Assembly: GCF_000524475.1 (NCBI RefSeq)
Contig: NZ_BAVQ01000080.1
Location: 62,001 to 126,000, forward strand
Length of the DNA: 64,000 nt
Reading direction: 5' to 3'
Source: Tomitella biformata AHU 1821
GTDB lineage: Bacteria; Actinomycetota; Actinomycetes; Mycobacteriales; Mycobacteriaceae
Below the pieces are notes generated by a model. It ran no database searches. It was not told where the DNA came from and saw nothing but the letters and a program-made list of their open reading frames with translations. The translations under genes were made by a program, and so were the position numbers. Shown one piece after another: positions 46,687 to 56,369 of the stretch; position 1 is the first letter of the stretch, and each line of letters begins with the position of its first letter.

Positions 46687-48456
46687 GTGACTTCGACCGA
46701 TCCCGAACCCTCCCGGGCCTCCATCAGCGCAGCCCGAGGGTCTTTTCGGCGCCTCCTGGGTCTGCATATGGAGGGCGGTCTCCACGACGCCGGAGCCGGC
46801 GTCGCCGCCCTGCACACCCGCGAGCCGGACGCCCCGCCCCTGAACGCCGTCGAGACCGGCCGACTGCGCGCGGTGCGGCGTGTCGGCGCCACCGGCGCGG
46901 TCATGATGGCAATCGGCGCGCTCGGCGCCGGCGCACAGCCTGTGATGCAGAACCCGGTCTATGGGCAGCGGGTCCTCGGCCTAATGGCGCGCATGCCGTC
47001 GGTGGCGCTCACCGTCGCCTTCACCGGCACAGTGCTGCTGGTCCTGGCATGGCTGCTCCTTGGCCGGCTGGCGGTCGGCTCGCTGCGGCGGGGGAACACG
47101 CCCCGGCAGCTGAGCCGGTCCCAGATGGATCGCACCCTCTTCCTATGGATGGCCCCGCTGCTCGTCGCCCCGCCGATGTACAGCAAGGACGTCTACTCTT
47201 ACCTGGCACAGAGCGAGATCGCCGCCCGGGGCATGGACCCCTATAAATTGGGGCCGGCGCAGGCGCTCGGCGTGGACAACATTCTCACCCGCACCGTGCC
47301 CAATATTTGGCGGGAGACCCCGGCTCCCTACGAGCCGCTGTTCTTGTGGCTTGGCAAGTTGATCGGCAGCGTCACCGGGAACAACATCGTCGCCGGGATC
47401 CTCGCGCATCGGCTCCTCGAAGTGCTCGGCGTGGCCCTCATGATCTGGGCGGTCCCCCGACTCGCCCGCCGCTGCGGCGTCGCCCCCGTCGCCGCGCTGT
47501 GGTTGGGCGTTGCCAATCCCCTGGTCTACCTCCACCTGATCGCGGGCGTTCACAACGAGGCGCTGATGATCGGCCTCATGGTCGCCGGCGTGGAATTGTG
47601 CATGCGGGCGATCGAGGGGACCGAGCGGCTCACTCGCGGCCGGTGGGCCCTGTTCTACTTCGGCGCGTTCGTGATTGTCCTATCCTCGGCGATCAAGATT
47701 CCCACCCTGTTGGCGCTGGGCTTCGTCGGCCTGGCCCTGGCCCGGCGTCTCGGCCCGCAATTCCGCCATGTGTTCACCGTCGCCGCCGCCCTGAGCGCGC
47801 TGACGATCTTCGGGCTGGCCTTCCTCGCCTGGAGCACTGGCTTGGGCTTCGGCTGGCTGCACACCCTCAACACTGCGAGCGAGGTCCGCAGTTGGATGTC
47901 GCTGCCCACCCTGCTGGGGATCGGCACAGGCGGGGTGGGGATCCTGCTCGGTCTGGGCGACCACACCGCAGCCATCCTCAGCATCACGCAACCGCTGGCC
48001 CTGGTGGTCGTGGGCATCGCGACCGCGCGCATGCTCATCGCGACCTATACGGGCCGCGTGCATCCGGTGGGCGCTCTGGGCGTGTCCCTCGCGGTCCTCG
48101 TCCTGCTGTTCCCAGTGGTGCAGCCGTGGTATCTGCTCTGGGCGCTGGTGCCACTCGCGGCCTGGGCCACAAAGCCGATGTTCCGGGTGCCGGCGGTGGC
48201 GATCTCCGCGTTCGTCTGCATCGTCGGGCCCATGCCCAACGGCGGGGAGTATCCCCCCCTGGTGATCGTCCAGGCGGCGGTCGCGGTCATCGGCACCCTC
48301 TGCGTGATCGTGTTCTTCACCCGCAAGCGGATCCCGTGGCTCCGGGACACGGACCCGGACGAGCCCCCAGCCGAACCCCCAGGTGTGGCAGAGGCCACTG
48401 TGGCCGAGACCGTGGGCCGCCGGGCGCCCGGAGACACCTACGCTGGTGAACCGTGA
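46687..48456 (+). CDS. mptB: Alpha-1,6-mannopyranosyltransferase MptB
   Basis: 589 residues. It has about thirteen hydrophobic helices and belongs to the GT-C superfamily of polyprenyl-phosphomannose-dependent transferases. The first long loop carries the acidic motif in MYSKDVYSYLAQSEIAARGMDPY. It extends the alpha-1,6-mannan core of lipomannan and lipoarabinomannan on the outer side of the membrane. Sequence and its place, divergent from sufR and overlapping an ABC ATPase gene, match Rv1459c. The last 50 residues are an acidic, proline-rich tail. The GTG start appears leaderless. Confidence 0.93.
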   Translation: MTSTDPEPSRASISAARGSFRRLLGLHMEGGLHDAGAGVAALHTREPDAPPLNAVETGRLRAVRRVGATGAVMMAIGALGAGAQPVMQNPVYGQRVLGLMARMPSVALTVAFTGTVLLVLAWLLLGRLAVGSLRRGNTPRQLSRSQMDRTLFLWMAPLLVAPPMYSKDVYSYLAQSEIAARGMDPYKLGPAQALGVDNILTRTVPNIWRETPAPYEPLFLWLGKLIGSVTGNNIVAGILAHRLLEVLGVALMIWAVPRLARRCGVAPVAALWLGVANPLVYLHLIAGVHNEALMIGLMVAGVELCMRAIEGTERLTRGRWALFYFGAFVIVLSSAIKIPTLLALGFVGLALARRLGPQFRHVFTVAAALSALTIFGLAFLAWSTGLGFGWLHTLNTASEVRSWMSLPTLLGIGTGGVGILLGLGDHTAAILSITQPLALVVVGIATARMLIATYTGRVHPVGALGVSLAVLVLLFPVVQPWYLLWALVPLAAWATKPMFRVPAVAISAFVCIVGPMPNGGEYPPLVIVQAAVAVIGTLCVIVFFTRKRIPWLRDTDPDEPPAEPPGVAEATVAETVGRRAPGDTYAGEP

Positions 48457-49409
48457 CCCCCGCCGACCGTGACCCCGTAGTTGAGCTCATCGACACCAGG
48501 AAGACCTTCGGCGACAAGACTGCCGTCGCCGGCCTGAGCCTGTCGATGCCGCGCGGGAGCATCCTGGCGTTGCTCGGACCCAACGGCGCCGGCAAGACCA
48601 CGACGGTCGAGATGTGCGAGGGGTTCACCGCGCCCGACGCCGGCACCGTCCGCGTGCTGGGCCTGGATCCGATCCGCGAGGCGGCCGCGCTCAAGCCTCG
48701 TATCGGCGTGATGCTGCAGGGCGGCGGCGCCTACCCCGGAGCTCAGGCTGGCGAGATGCTGCGCCTAGTCGCCTCGTACTCCGCGAATCCACACGATTCA
48801 GAGTGGCTCCTGTCCACCCTCGGCCTCGCCGGCTCCGCGAACACCCCCTACCGCCGCCTGTCCGGCGGGCAGCAGCAGCGGCTGGGTCTGGCCTGCGCCA
48901 TTGTGGGCCGGCCCGAGCTGGTGTTCCTCGACGAGCCGACCGCAGGGCTCGACGCGCAGGCGCGGAACCTCGTGTGGGATCTCGTGAACGCCCTCCGCCG
49001 CGACGGCGTGAGCGTGCTCCTCACGACGCATCTCATGGACGAGGCTGAGCAGCTGGCCGACCACGTCGCGATCATCGACAACGGCGCGTTGGTCGCGTCG
49101 GGCACCCCCGAGGAGCTCACCACCGAGCGCTCCGCAGGAAAACTCACGTTCGCCGGCCCCGCGCTGCTCGACACCGCCGGGCTCACCGAGCACCTGGCCG
49201 CCAGCCTGCGCGAGGATCATCCGCCCCGGCACGTCGAGACCACCGCTGCGGGCCGCTATCGGGTCTCCGGCGCCGCCACCGCGCAGGTCCTCGCCGAGGT
49301 CGCCTCCTGGTGCGCCGCGCAGGGGATCCTGCTCTCCGAGCTGAGCACCGACAGACGCAGCCTCGAGGACGTCTTCCTCGACTTGACCGGCAGGGAGCTT
49401 CGGGGATGA
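48453..49409 (+). CDS. ABC exporter ATPase (Rv1458c type)
   Basis: 318 residues. GTG at 48453 overlaps the mptB stop (GTGA). It has Walker A GPNGAGKTT, signature LSGGQQQRLGLA, Walker B LVFLDEPTAGLD and a C-terminal regulatory part of the drug-export DrrA type. With the permease encoded next it forms an exporter; the substrate is unknown. In M. tuberculosis the homologous pair is Rv1458c/Rv1457c, also next to mptB. Confidence 0.94.
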   Translation: MTPADRDPVVELIDTRKTFGDKTAVAGLSLSMPRGSILALLGPNGAGKTTTVEMCEGFTAPDAGTVRVLGLDPIREAAALKPRIGVMLQGGGAYPGAQAGEMLRLVASYSANPHDSEWLLSTLGLAGSANTPYRRLSGGQQQRLGLACAIVGRPELVFLDEPTAGLDAQARNLVWDLVNALRRDGVSVLLTTHLMDEAEQLADHVAIIDNGALVASGTPEELTTERSAGKLTFAGPALLDTAGLTEHLAASLREDHPPRHVETTAAGRYRVSGAATAQVLAEVASWCAAQGILLSELSTDRRSLEDVFLDLTGRELRG

Positions 49410-50251
49410 CCACGGGCACACACACGGCGGGGACTCAAGCGGATGGGACTGCCCCGGCCGCGGCACACACTGACGGGAGCACGACCATCTTCCCCACGGG
49501 CACCTTCACACCGGCGCCACGGGCGAGCAACCCGGCGGCGATGTTGCGCTCGCAGACCACGCTGGAGCTGAAGCTAATCCTGCGCCACGGCGAGCAACTG
49601 CTGCTCACCCTGCTCATCCCGGTGACGATGCTGGTCGGCTTGACCTTGCTCCCCCTCGGTGACTTCGCCGAGCCGCGGATCAACCATGTGCTGCCGCTGG
49701 TGCTCGCCGTCGCCATCATGTCCACCGCGTTCACCGGGCAGGCGATCGCGGTGGGCTTCGACAGGCGTTATGGCGCGCTGAAAAGGCTGGGGGCGACGGC
49801 GCTGCCCAAGTGGGCGATCATCGGCGGCAAGAGTGGTGCGGTGGGGATCGTGATCCTCGGCCAGATGGCAATCCTGTGCACCATCGCGCTGTTCCTGGAT
49901 TGGCGGCCAACCCTCGCGGGGCTTGCGGCCGGCGCGGTGCCGGTGATTGTCGGCGCATTGACCTTCGCGGCGATGGGTCTGCTCGTCGGCGGCCGGCTCA
50001 AGGCGGAGATCGTGTTGGCGCTGGCCAACATCCTCTGGTTCGCGATGCTCGGCATCGCCGGGCTGGCGTTGCTAGACCACACTCTGCCCGCCGCCCTGGA
50101 TGTGCTCGTGACCGTGATCCCGTCCGGCGCGCTCACTCAGGCCCTAGCTCAGGCGCAGAGCGGCACGGTGGCCCTCGCCCAGGTCGCGGTGCTCGCGGCC
50201 TGGGCGGTCGTCTGCGGATTCCTCGCGGTCCGCACCTTCCGCTTCGAGTAG
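49406..50251 (+). CDS. ABC-2 type exporter permease (Rv1457c type)
   Basis: 281 residues from ATG at 49406, overlapping the ATPase stop (ATGA). Six hydrophobic segments start near residue 65 after a Thr/Ala/Pro-rich N-terminal tail. The pattern GFDRRYGALKRLGATALPKW between helices two and three is a typical ABC-2 coupling helix. Together with the preceding ATPase it should export a lipid, drug or peptide. The next gene in M. tuberculosis would be ctaA (haem A synthase), but it is not found here. Confidence 0.92.
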   Translation: MTTGTHTAGTQADGTAPAAAHTDGSTTIFPTGTFTPAPRASNPAAMLRSQTTLELKLILRHGEQLLLTLLIPVTMLVGLTLLPLGDFAEPRINHVLPLVLAVAIMSTAFTGQAIAVGFDRRYGALKRLGATALPKWAIIGGKSGAVGIVILGQMAILCTIALFLDWRPTLAGLAAGAVPVIVGALTFAAMGLLVGGRLKAEIVLALANILWFAMLGIAGLALLDHTLPAALDVLVTVIPSGALTQALAQAQSGTVALAQVAVLAAWAVVCGFLAVRTFRFE

Positions 50252-50277
50252 CGGGCGGGGGCCCGCCACAAGAGCGG

Positions 50278-50562
50278 CTAGCCGCGGCCCATCAGGCCGG
50301 CCATCCGGCGGGCGTGCGCCGGCTCCGGAGTCGCGACGCTGACGAGCTCGCGGTCCCACTCCGACCGCGTCACGCTCGGGTTCGCGGCGATCGCCGCCTC
50401 CGCCTCGGCCATTGTCTCGACCATCTGGTCGCCCAAGATGCCGTCGGACCCCACAAGGGTGATGCGGATGCCGCGCCGGCCCACCGGCTGCAGCACCGCG
50501 CGGGCGGAGCCGCCGTGCTCCGCGACGAACTTGCTGATGACCTTGGAAACGTGATCGCTCAT
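50278..50562 (-). CDS. Small conserved protein of unknown function, 94 aa
   Basis: ATG at 50562 (MSDHVSKVISKFVAEHGG) is preferred over 50583. The peptide is soluble, with two strand-helix units (ARAVLQPVGRRGIRITLVG and DQMVETMAEAEAAIAANP) and no signal or metal motif. It is encoded opposite its neighbours, between the ABC permease and qor. Family not recognised. Confidence 0.65.
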   Translation of the reverse strand: MSDHVSKVISKFVAEHGGSARAVLQPVGRRGIRITLVGSDGILGDQMVETMAEAEAAIAANPSVTRSEWDRELVSVATPEPAHARRMAGLMGRG

Positions 50563-50639
50563 GGCTGCCAGACTACTGGGCAAGCGTCGCCGAACGGCAC
50601 ACCCCCGCCGACGACAAGCAATCCGGTAGAACTTAAGCC

Positions 50640-51608
50640 ATGCGTGTAATCGAAGTCAGGCAGTACGGCGGTCCCGAGGTTCTGCAATTGCGGCAGCGGA
50701 CCGCGCCACGCCCGGGGCCCGGCGAGCTCCTGGTCGAGCTGGACGCGATCGGCGTCAACTTCATCGACACATACCTGCGCTCCGGCGCCTACCCCTCCGC
50801 CCTGCCCTTCGTCCCGGGCTCCGAGGGCAGCGGCACCGTCACCGCGGTGGGCGAGGGCGTGGACGGGTTCCGCCCCGGCGCCCGCGTCGCGTTCGCCAAC
50901 GGTGCGGGCGCATACGCGGAACAAGCGCTGGTCTCGGCCAGCAGCGCGATCACGGTGCCCCCGGGTGTTGACGCCGCCGTGGCGGCCTCCGCGCTGCTAC
51001 AGGGCATGACCGCGCACTACCTGATCACCAGCACCTATGCCGCACAGGCGGGCGACACCATCCTGGTGCACGCGGGCGCCGGCGGCGTGGGCCTGCTCCT
51101 CACCCAGCTCGCGACCGCCCGCGGGGTCCGTGTGCTCACCACCGTGTCCTCCGAGGAGAAGGCGGCGCTTTCCGCGGCGGCCGGCGCGGCCGAGGTGCTC
51201 CGCTATGGCCCCGATCTGGTGGCGCGGGTCCGCGAGCTCACGGGAGGCGCCGGCGTCGCGGCGGTATACGACGGCGTGGGCGCCGCGACGTTCGACCAGA
51301 GCCTGGAGTGCGTGCGCATGCGCGGGACCCTTGCGCTGTTCGGCGCGGCCAGCGGACCAGTGCCGGCGGTGGACCCGCAGCGGCTCAACGCCGCCGGATC
51401 GATCTTCCTGACTCGGCCGACCCTGGCCCACCACATCGCCAATCGCGCCGAGCTCGAATGGCGGGCCGGCGAGATCCTCCAGTCCATCGCGGCGGGAGCC
51501 CTGCACGTCCGCGTCGGCGCCGCCTACCCGTTAGAGCAGGCGAGCCAGGCGCACATCGACCTGGAAGGCCGACGCACGACTGGCTCGATAGTCCTGGTGC
51601 CGCGGTGA
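50640..51608 (+). CDS. qor: NADPH:quinone oxidoreductase, zeta-crystallin type
   Basis: 322 residues. It is a medium-chain dehydrogenase without the zinc ligands, with AIGVNFIDTYLRSGAYP, GSEGSGTVTAVGEGV and the cofactor motif HAGAGGVGLLLTQLA. It reduces quinones or conjugated carbonyls by one or two electrons with NADPH. It corresponds to Rv1454c and is convergent with ctaB. Its stop lies in a 16-base tandem duplication (51602-51633). Confidence 0.92.
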   Translation: MRVIEVRQYGGPEVLQLRQRTAPRPGPGELLVELDAIGVNFIDTYLRSGAYPSALPFVPGSEGSGTVTAVGEGVDGFRPGARVAFANGAGAYAEQALVSASSAITVPPGVDAAVAASALLQGMTAHYLITSTYAAQAGDTILVHAGAGGVGLLLTQLATARGVRVLTTVSSEEKAALSAAAGAAEVLRYGPDLVARVRELTGGAGVAAVYDGVGAATFDQSLECVRMRGTLALFGAASGPVPAVDPQRLNAAGSIFLTRPTLAHHIANRAELEWRAGEILQSIAAGALHVRVGAAYPLEQASQAHIDLEGRRTTGSIVLVPR

Positions 51609-51633
51609 TCTAGAACAGCGGTGATCTAGAGCA
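51602..51633. repeat. 16-base tandem duplication at the convergent qor and ctaB ends
   Basis: GCGGTGATCTAGAACA (51602-51617) is followed directly by GCGGTGATCTAGAGCA (51618-51633), differing at one base. The unit contains TGA, which ends qor in the first copy, and CTA, which ends ctaB on the minus strand in the second. Confidence 0.8.
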
Positions 51634-52687
51634 GGTCCGCCACCGTCGTCATATTCAGCACGGAGTCCAGCGCCAGCGCCAGGAAGAGCGCGGCGAGGTA
51701 GTTGTTGGACATGATGAACAGCTTCAGCGGCTTGACCTCGGCGCCGTTGCGCACGCCGATGTGTAGCCGAATCGCCATGGTGAGGAACCAGGCGCCGATC
51801 AGCACCGAGCTGATCGCGTAGATCAACCCGGTGGCGGGGATCAGGGCGAAGGACGTGACGACCATCGCGATCGTGTAGAGCACGATCCGGTGCGTCACCA
51901 CCTGCGGCTCGGCCACCACGGGCAGCATCGGCACGCCGGCGGCCTTGTAGTCGTCGCGGTACTTCATGCCCAGCGCCCAGGTGTGCGGCGGCGTCCAGAA
52001 GAAGATGATCAGGAACATGACCACGGCCGGCCAGCCGATGGTCCCGGTGACCGCGGACCAGCCGATCATCACGGGCATGCAGCCCGCGGCCCCGCCCCAC
52101 ACGACGTTCTGAGAAGTCCTGCGCTTCAGCAGCTTGGTGTACACCAGCACATAGAAGGCGATCGTGATGACGATCAGGATGCCGGAGAGCCAGTTCACCA
52201 TCAGGCTCAGCCACAGGAACGACGCCACCCCGGTGACGAGCCCGAAGATCAGGGCCTGCTTGGTGGACACGGCGTCGCTGACCAGCGGCCGGTTGAGGGT
52301 CCGCTTCATGACCTTGTCGATGTCGGCGTCGATCACGCAGTTGAGCGTGTTGGCGCTCGCCGCACCGAGCCAGCCACCGAACAGCGTGCTCAGAACCAGC
52401 AGCGCCAACGCGCCAGCGCTCTTCGGATCGGCAAGGGTGCGGTTGGCCAGCAGCATCGCGGGGATCGTCGCCACCAACAGCAGCTCGATCACGCGGGGTT
52501 TGGTGAGCGCGAGGTAGGCGCCCGCGGTCTTCCCGACTCGGCCCAGCAGTCCCAGCTCAGCCTTCGGGGTCGGCTCGGCTGACGGTTCAGCCGAGTCCCC
52601 TGTGACCACCGCCTGCCCACCCAGACCATGCCCACTCACTCCGTGCCCACCCAGACCATGACCGTGCGCCTGCTCCACAATCCGCAC
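51626..52687 (-). CDS. ctaB: Haem O synthase (protohaem IX farnesyltransferase)
   Basis: 353 residues from GTG at 52687, chosen because AGGAG stands five bases before it. The core from about residue 50 on is a UbiA-type prenyltransferase with eight to nine helices, [22 protein letters not shown] and the second Asp-rich region YRDDYKAAG. It farnesylates haem B for the aa3 oxidase. The N-terminal part is His/Gly-rich ([17 protein letters not shown]), encoded by a 30-base tandem repeat. The same frame stays open for 94 more codons upstream, with CxxC motifs, so the protein may be longer. Usual family length is about 300. Confidence 0.93.
   Translation of the reverse strand: MRIVEQAHGHGLGGHGVSGHGLGGQAVVTGDSAEPSAEPTPKAELGLLGRVGKTAGAYLALTKPRVIELLLVATIPAMLLANRTLADPKSAGALALLVLSTLFGGWLGAASANTLNCVIDADIDKVMKRTLNRPLVSDAVSTKQALIFGLVTGVASFLWLSLMVNWLSGILIVITIAFYVLVYTKLLKRRTSQNVVWGGAAGCMPVMIGWSAVTGTIGWPAVVMFLIIFFWTPPHTWALGMKYRDDYKAAGVPMLPVVAEPQVVTHRIVLYTIAMVVTSFALIPATGLIYAISSVLIGAWFLTMAIRLHIGVRNGAEVKPLKLFIMSNNYLAALFLALALDSVLNMTTVADLL
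52614..52660. repeat. Tandem repeat coding the His/Gly segment of CtaB
   Basis: TGCCCACCCAGACCATG occurs at 52614-52630 and again at 52644-52660, a 30-base period. On the minus strand it encodes HGLGG units. Confidence 0.8.
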
Positions 52688-53068
52688 CAATTCTCCTAGC
52701 GAAACTCGGCCGTGACGCACACTTCCGGCGCCAACGAATACGTCGCGATCACGCCGCGGGCAATACACCCGCAGGTTGCCCTGCCACCCAGACTGGATGG
52801 CAAAAGGCCAACGACTGACACAACTACTACAGAGCATGGTAGTGGTTTCCGCCGCCAATCGAAACCGGCCTGGCGGTTGGAGCGCTAGATCACAGGGCCT
52901 GACGATGCGCCGCCCGCAGACTGAACAGGAAATATGGGGCGCTGTTCTCACGTTCCGGCCCGCGACCACTAGGCTGAGAATACAGCCGTGTTGCCGTCAG
53001 CGCACTTGCCGTCAGCGCGCTGGACGCCCCTGCACTTCAGCACCCGAGAGCTCAGGAGATTTCCGCCA

Positions 53069-55186
53069 GTGTCGGTCACAGACGAGATTCGCTCCCTCAC
53101 AGTCCCCGCCCTGCCCGACGATTGGTCCGCGCTGGACGCAAAAGCCGTCGACACCTCCCGCGTTTTGGCAATTGACGCTGTTCAGAAGGTCGGCAACGGC
53201 CATCCGGGCACCGCGATGAGCCTGGCGCCGCTGGCCTACTCGCTCTATCAGCGGATCATGCGCCATGATCCCAGCGACGCCGCGTGGGTCGGCCGCGACC
53301 GCTTCGTGTTGTCCTGCGGGCACTCCAGCCTGACGCAGTACGTGCAGCTGTTCCTGTCCGGCTACGGCCTGGAGCTCGCCGACCTCGAGGCGCTGCGCAC
53401 CTGGGGCAGCCTCACCCCCGGCCACCCCGAGCACGGGCACACCACCGGCGTCGAGATCACCACCGGCCCGCTGGGCCAGGGCCTCGCATCCGCCGTCGGC
53501 ATGGCCATGGCGGCCCGCCGCGAGCGTGGACTCTTCGACCCCGAGTCCCCCGCCGGCGACAGCCCCTTCGACCACCACGTCTATGTCATCGCGTCCGATG
53601 GCGACTTCCAGGAGGGTGTCACCGCTGAGGCGTCGTCGCTCGCGGGCCACCAGGAGCTCGGCAACCTCATCGTCTTCTACGACGACAATGAGATCTCTAT
53701 CGAGGACGACACCAACATCGCGTTCAGCGAGGATGTCGGCAAGCGCTATGAGGCGTACGGCTGGCACGTGCAGCGCGTCGTCGGCGGCGAGAACGTCGTC
53801 GGCCTGCTCGCGGCCGCCGAGGCAGCCCGCGCGGTCACCGACAAGCCGTCGATCATCATCGTGCGCACCATCATCGGCTACCCGGCTCCGAACAAGATGA
53901 ACAGCGGCGGCATCCACGGGGCGGCGCTCGGCGCCGACGAGGTCGCGGCCACCAAGGAGATCCTCGGCTTCGACCCGGCGAAGAGCTTCGACGTCGACGC
54001 GGAGGTGCTGGCCCACGCCCGCCAGACCCGCGACCGCGGGCAGGCCGCCCACGCGCAGTGGCAGGTCGGCTTCGACGCCTGGGCCGCGCGCGAGCCCGAG
54101 CGCAAGGCGCTCTTCGACCGCCTGCAGGCCGGCGAGTTCCCCGCCGGCTGGACCGACGGGCTGCCCAGCTGGGACGCCGACGAGTCCGGAGTCGCGACCC
54201 GAAAGGCCTCCGAGAAGGTCCTCGCCGCGCTCGCGCCGATCATGCCCGAGCTGTGGGGCGGTTCCGCCGACCTCGCCGGCTCCAACAACACCACGATGCC
54301 GAACGCCGACTCCTTCGGCCCGCCGTCGTCCACCACCCGCGAGTACACGACGCACCCGTACGGCCGCACGTTGCACTTCGGCGTCCGCGAGCATGCGATG
54401 GGCTCGATCCTCAACGGCATCGCGCTGCACGGGCCCACCCGCCCGTACGGCGGCACGTTCATGGTCTTCAGCGACTACATGCGCCCGGCCGTCCGGCTCG
54501 CCGCGCTGATGAACCTGCCCGTCACCTACGTGTGGACGCACGACTCCATCGGCCTGGGCGAGGACGGCCCGACGCACCAGCCCATCGAGCACCTCGCGGC
54601 GCTGCGTGCGATCCCGAACCTCTCGGTGCTGCGCCCCGGCGACGCGAATGAGACCACCCACGCCTGGCGCACCGCGCTCGAGCACAAGACCGGCCCCGCG
54701 GCCCTCGCATTGACCCGGCAGAACATCCCGGTCCTCGAGGGCACCAAGGAACGCGCCGCGGCGGGCGTCGAGCGGGGCGGTTACACCCTGGTGGACGGCA
54801 CTGGCCGAGGCACCGCGGCGGAGGCGCCGCAGGTCATCTTGATCGGCACCGGCTCCGAGCTCCAGCTGGCGGTCGGAGCCGCGAAGCTGCTCGAGGCCGA
54901 CGGCATCGCGACCCGTGTCGTCTCCATGCCGTGCCTTGACTGGTTCGAGCAGCAGGACAAGACGTACCGCGACTCGGTGCTCCCCCCAGCCGTCCGCGCC
55001 CGGGTCAGCGTCGAGGCCGGCATCGCGATGCCGTGGCACCGCCACATCGGCAACGCGGGTATCGCGGTCTCGCTGGAGCACTTCGGCGCGTCCGCCGACT
55101 ACCAGACGCTATTCCGCGAGTTCGGTGTCACCATCGAGGCGGTCGTGGCCGCGGCCCACAGCTCCATCGATAACGCCAAGGCCTGA
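53069..55186 (+). CDS. tkt: Transketolase
   Basis: 705 residues from GTG at 53069, with AGGAG ten bases before it; the open frame further upstream is non-conserved. It is a thiamine-diphosphate enzyme that moves two-carbon units in the non-oxidative pentose phosphate pathway. Seen are [18 protein letters not shown], the ThDP motif GDGDF-like ASDGDFQEG...YDDNEIS, and [19 protein letters not shown]. First gene of the tkt-tal-zwf-opcA-pgl operon and divergent from ctaB. Confidence 0.97.
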   Translation: MSVTDEIRSLTVPALPDDWSALDAKAVDTSRVLAIDAVQKVGNGHPGTAMSLAPLAYSLYQRIMRHDPSDAAWVGRDRFVLSCGHSSLTQYVQLFLSGYGLELADLEALRTWGSLTPGHPEHGHTTGVEITTGPLGQGLASAVGMAMAARRERGLFDPESPAGDSPFDHHVYVIASDGDFQEGVTAEASSLAGHQELGNLIVFYDDNEISIEDDTNIAFSEDVGKRYEAYGWHVQRVVGGENVVGLLAAAEAARAVTDKPSIIIVRTIIGYPAPNKMNSGGIHGAALGADEVAATKEILGFDPAKSFDVDAEVLAHARQTRDRGQAAHAQWQVGFDAWAAREPERKALFDRLQAGEFPAGWTDGLPSWDADESGVATRKASEKVLAALAPIMPELWGGSADLAGSNNTTMPNADSFGPPSSTTREYTTHPYGRTLHFGVREHAMGSILNGIALHGPTRPYGGTFMVFSDYMRPAVRLAALMNLPVTYVWTHDSIGLGEDGPTHQPIEHLAALRAIPNLSVLRPGDANETTHAWRTALEHKTGPAALALTRQNIPVLEGTKERAAAGVERGGYTLVDGTGRGTAAEAPQVILIGTGSELQLAVGAAKLLEADGIATRVVSMPCLDWFEQQDKTYRDSVLPPAVRARVSVEAGIAMPWHRHIGNAGIAVSLEHFGASADYQTLFREFGVTIEAVVAAAHSSIDNAKA

Positions 55187-55211
55187 CCACCACAGCTTAA
55201 GGAGTACTGCA

Positions 55212-56366
55212 ATGACCACCAATGCGAATCTAGCGGCGCTGAGCGCGGCGGGGGTGTCCGTCTGGCTGGACGACCTCTCCCGCACGCGCATCACCAGTGG
55301 GAACCTGGCCGAGCTGGCCGCCACCCGCAGCGTCGTCGGCGTCACGACCAACCCGACGATCTTCGCCGGGGCCCTCACCAAGGGGACGGAGTACGACGCG
55401 CAGGTCGCCGAGATCGCCCACCGCGGCGGCGACGCGCACGAGGCGATCCGGCTGATCACCACCGATGATGTCCGCAGCGCCTGCGACGTGCTGCGCCCGC
55501 AGTACGAGGCCAGCGGCGGCGTCGACGGCCGCGTGTCGATCGAGGTCGACCCGACGCTGTCCGGCGACACCGCGCAGACGAGCGCCCAGGCCGTCGACCT
55601 GTGGCAGACCGTCGACCGGCCGAACCTGTTCATCAAGATCCCGGCGACGGTCCCGAGCCTGCCGGCGATCACGGCGACCATCGCCGAGGGCATCAGCGTG
55701 AACGTGACGCTGATCTTCTCGGTCGACCGCCACCGCAAGGTCATCGAGGCCTACCTGGCGGGTCTCGAGAAGGCTGCCGCCGCTGGCCACAAGCTGTCGA
55801 AGATCTACTCCGTCGCATCGTTCTTCGTCTCGCGCGTCGACTCGGAGATCGACGCACGGCTGACGGAGATCGGCACCGACGCGGCTCTCGCGCTCAAGGG
55901 CAAGGCAGGCTTGGCCAACGCGCGTCTGGCCTACGCCGCCTACGTCGAGGTCTTCGGCGGCGGCGGTGTGGAGCCGAGCGAGCGCTGGCAGGAGCTGGCG
56001 GCGAAGGGCGCGAACGTGCAGCGCCCCCTGTGGGCCTCGACGGGCGTCAAGGACCCCGCATACCCCGACACGCTCTACATCACCGAGCTCGTCGCGCCGC
56101 ACACGGTGAACACCATGCCGGAGAAGACGATGGAGGCTGTCGCCGACCACGGTGTGGTCACCGGCGACACGATCAGCGGCACCGCCGCGGCCTCACAGCA
56201 GGTCTTCGACAGCTTGGTGGAGGCCGGCATCGACCTCGGCGACGTTTTCGCGGTGCTCGAGACCGAGGGCGTCGAGAAGTTCGAGGTCTCGTGGTCTGAG
56301 CTGGCGGACGCCATCACCGCCCAGCTCGCCGCAGCGCAGGCCGACTCCACTCGAACGGCGGACTGA
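55212..56366 (+). CDS. tal: Transaldolase
   Basis: 384 residues. GGAG lies seven bases before ATG 55212. [11 protein letters not shown], the catalytic Lys in NLFIKIPAT, and [11 protein letters not shown] are the hallmarks of the class used in actinobacteria. It transfers dihydroxyacetone units from sedoheptulose-7-phosphate. It is 25 bases behind tkt and 3 before zwf. Confidence 0.97.
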   Translation: MTTNANLAALSAAGVSVWLDDLSRTRITSGNLAELAATRSVVGVTTNPTIFAGALTKGTEYDAQVAEIAHRGGDAHEAIRLITTDDVRSACDVLRPQYEASGGVDGRVSIEVDPTLSGDTAQTSAQAVDLWQTVDRPNLFIKIPATVPSLPAITATIAEGISVNVTLIFSVDRHRKVIEAYLAGLEKAAAAGHKLSKIYSVASFFVSRVDSEIDARLTEIGTDAALALKGKAGLANARLAYAAYVEVFGGGGVEPSERWQELAAKGANVQRPLWASTGVKDPAYPDTLYITELVAPHTVNTMPEKTMEAVADHGVVTGDTISGTAAASQQVFDSLVEAGIDLGDVFAVLETEGVEKFEVSWSELADAITAQLAAAQADSTRTAD

Positions 56367-56369
56367 ACA

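Noticed and set aside
53012-55081. 689-codon open frame opposite tkt
   Set aside because: Same reason: antisense shadow of a strongly GC-biased conserved gene.
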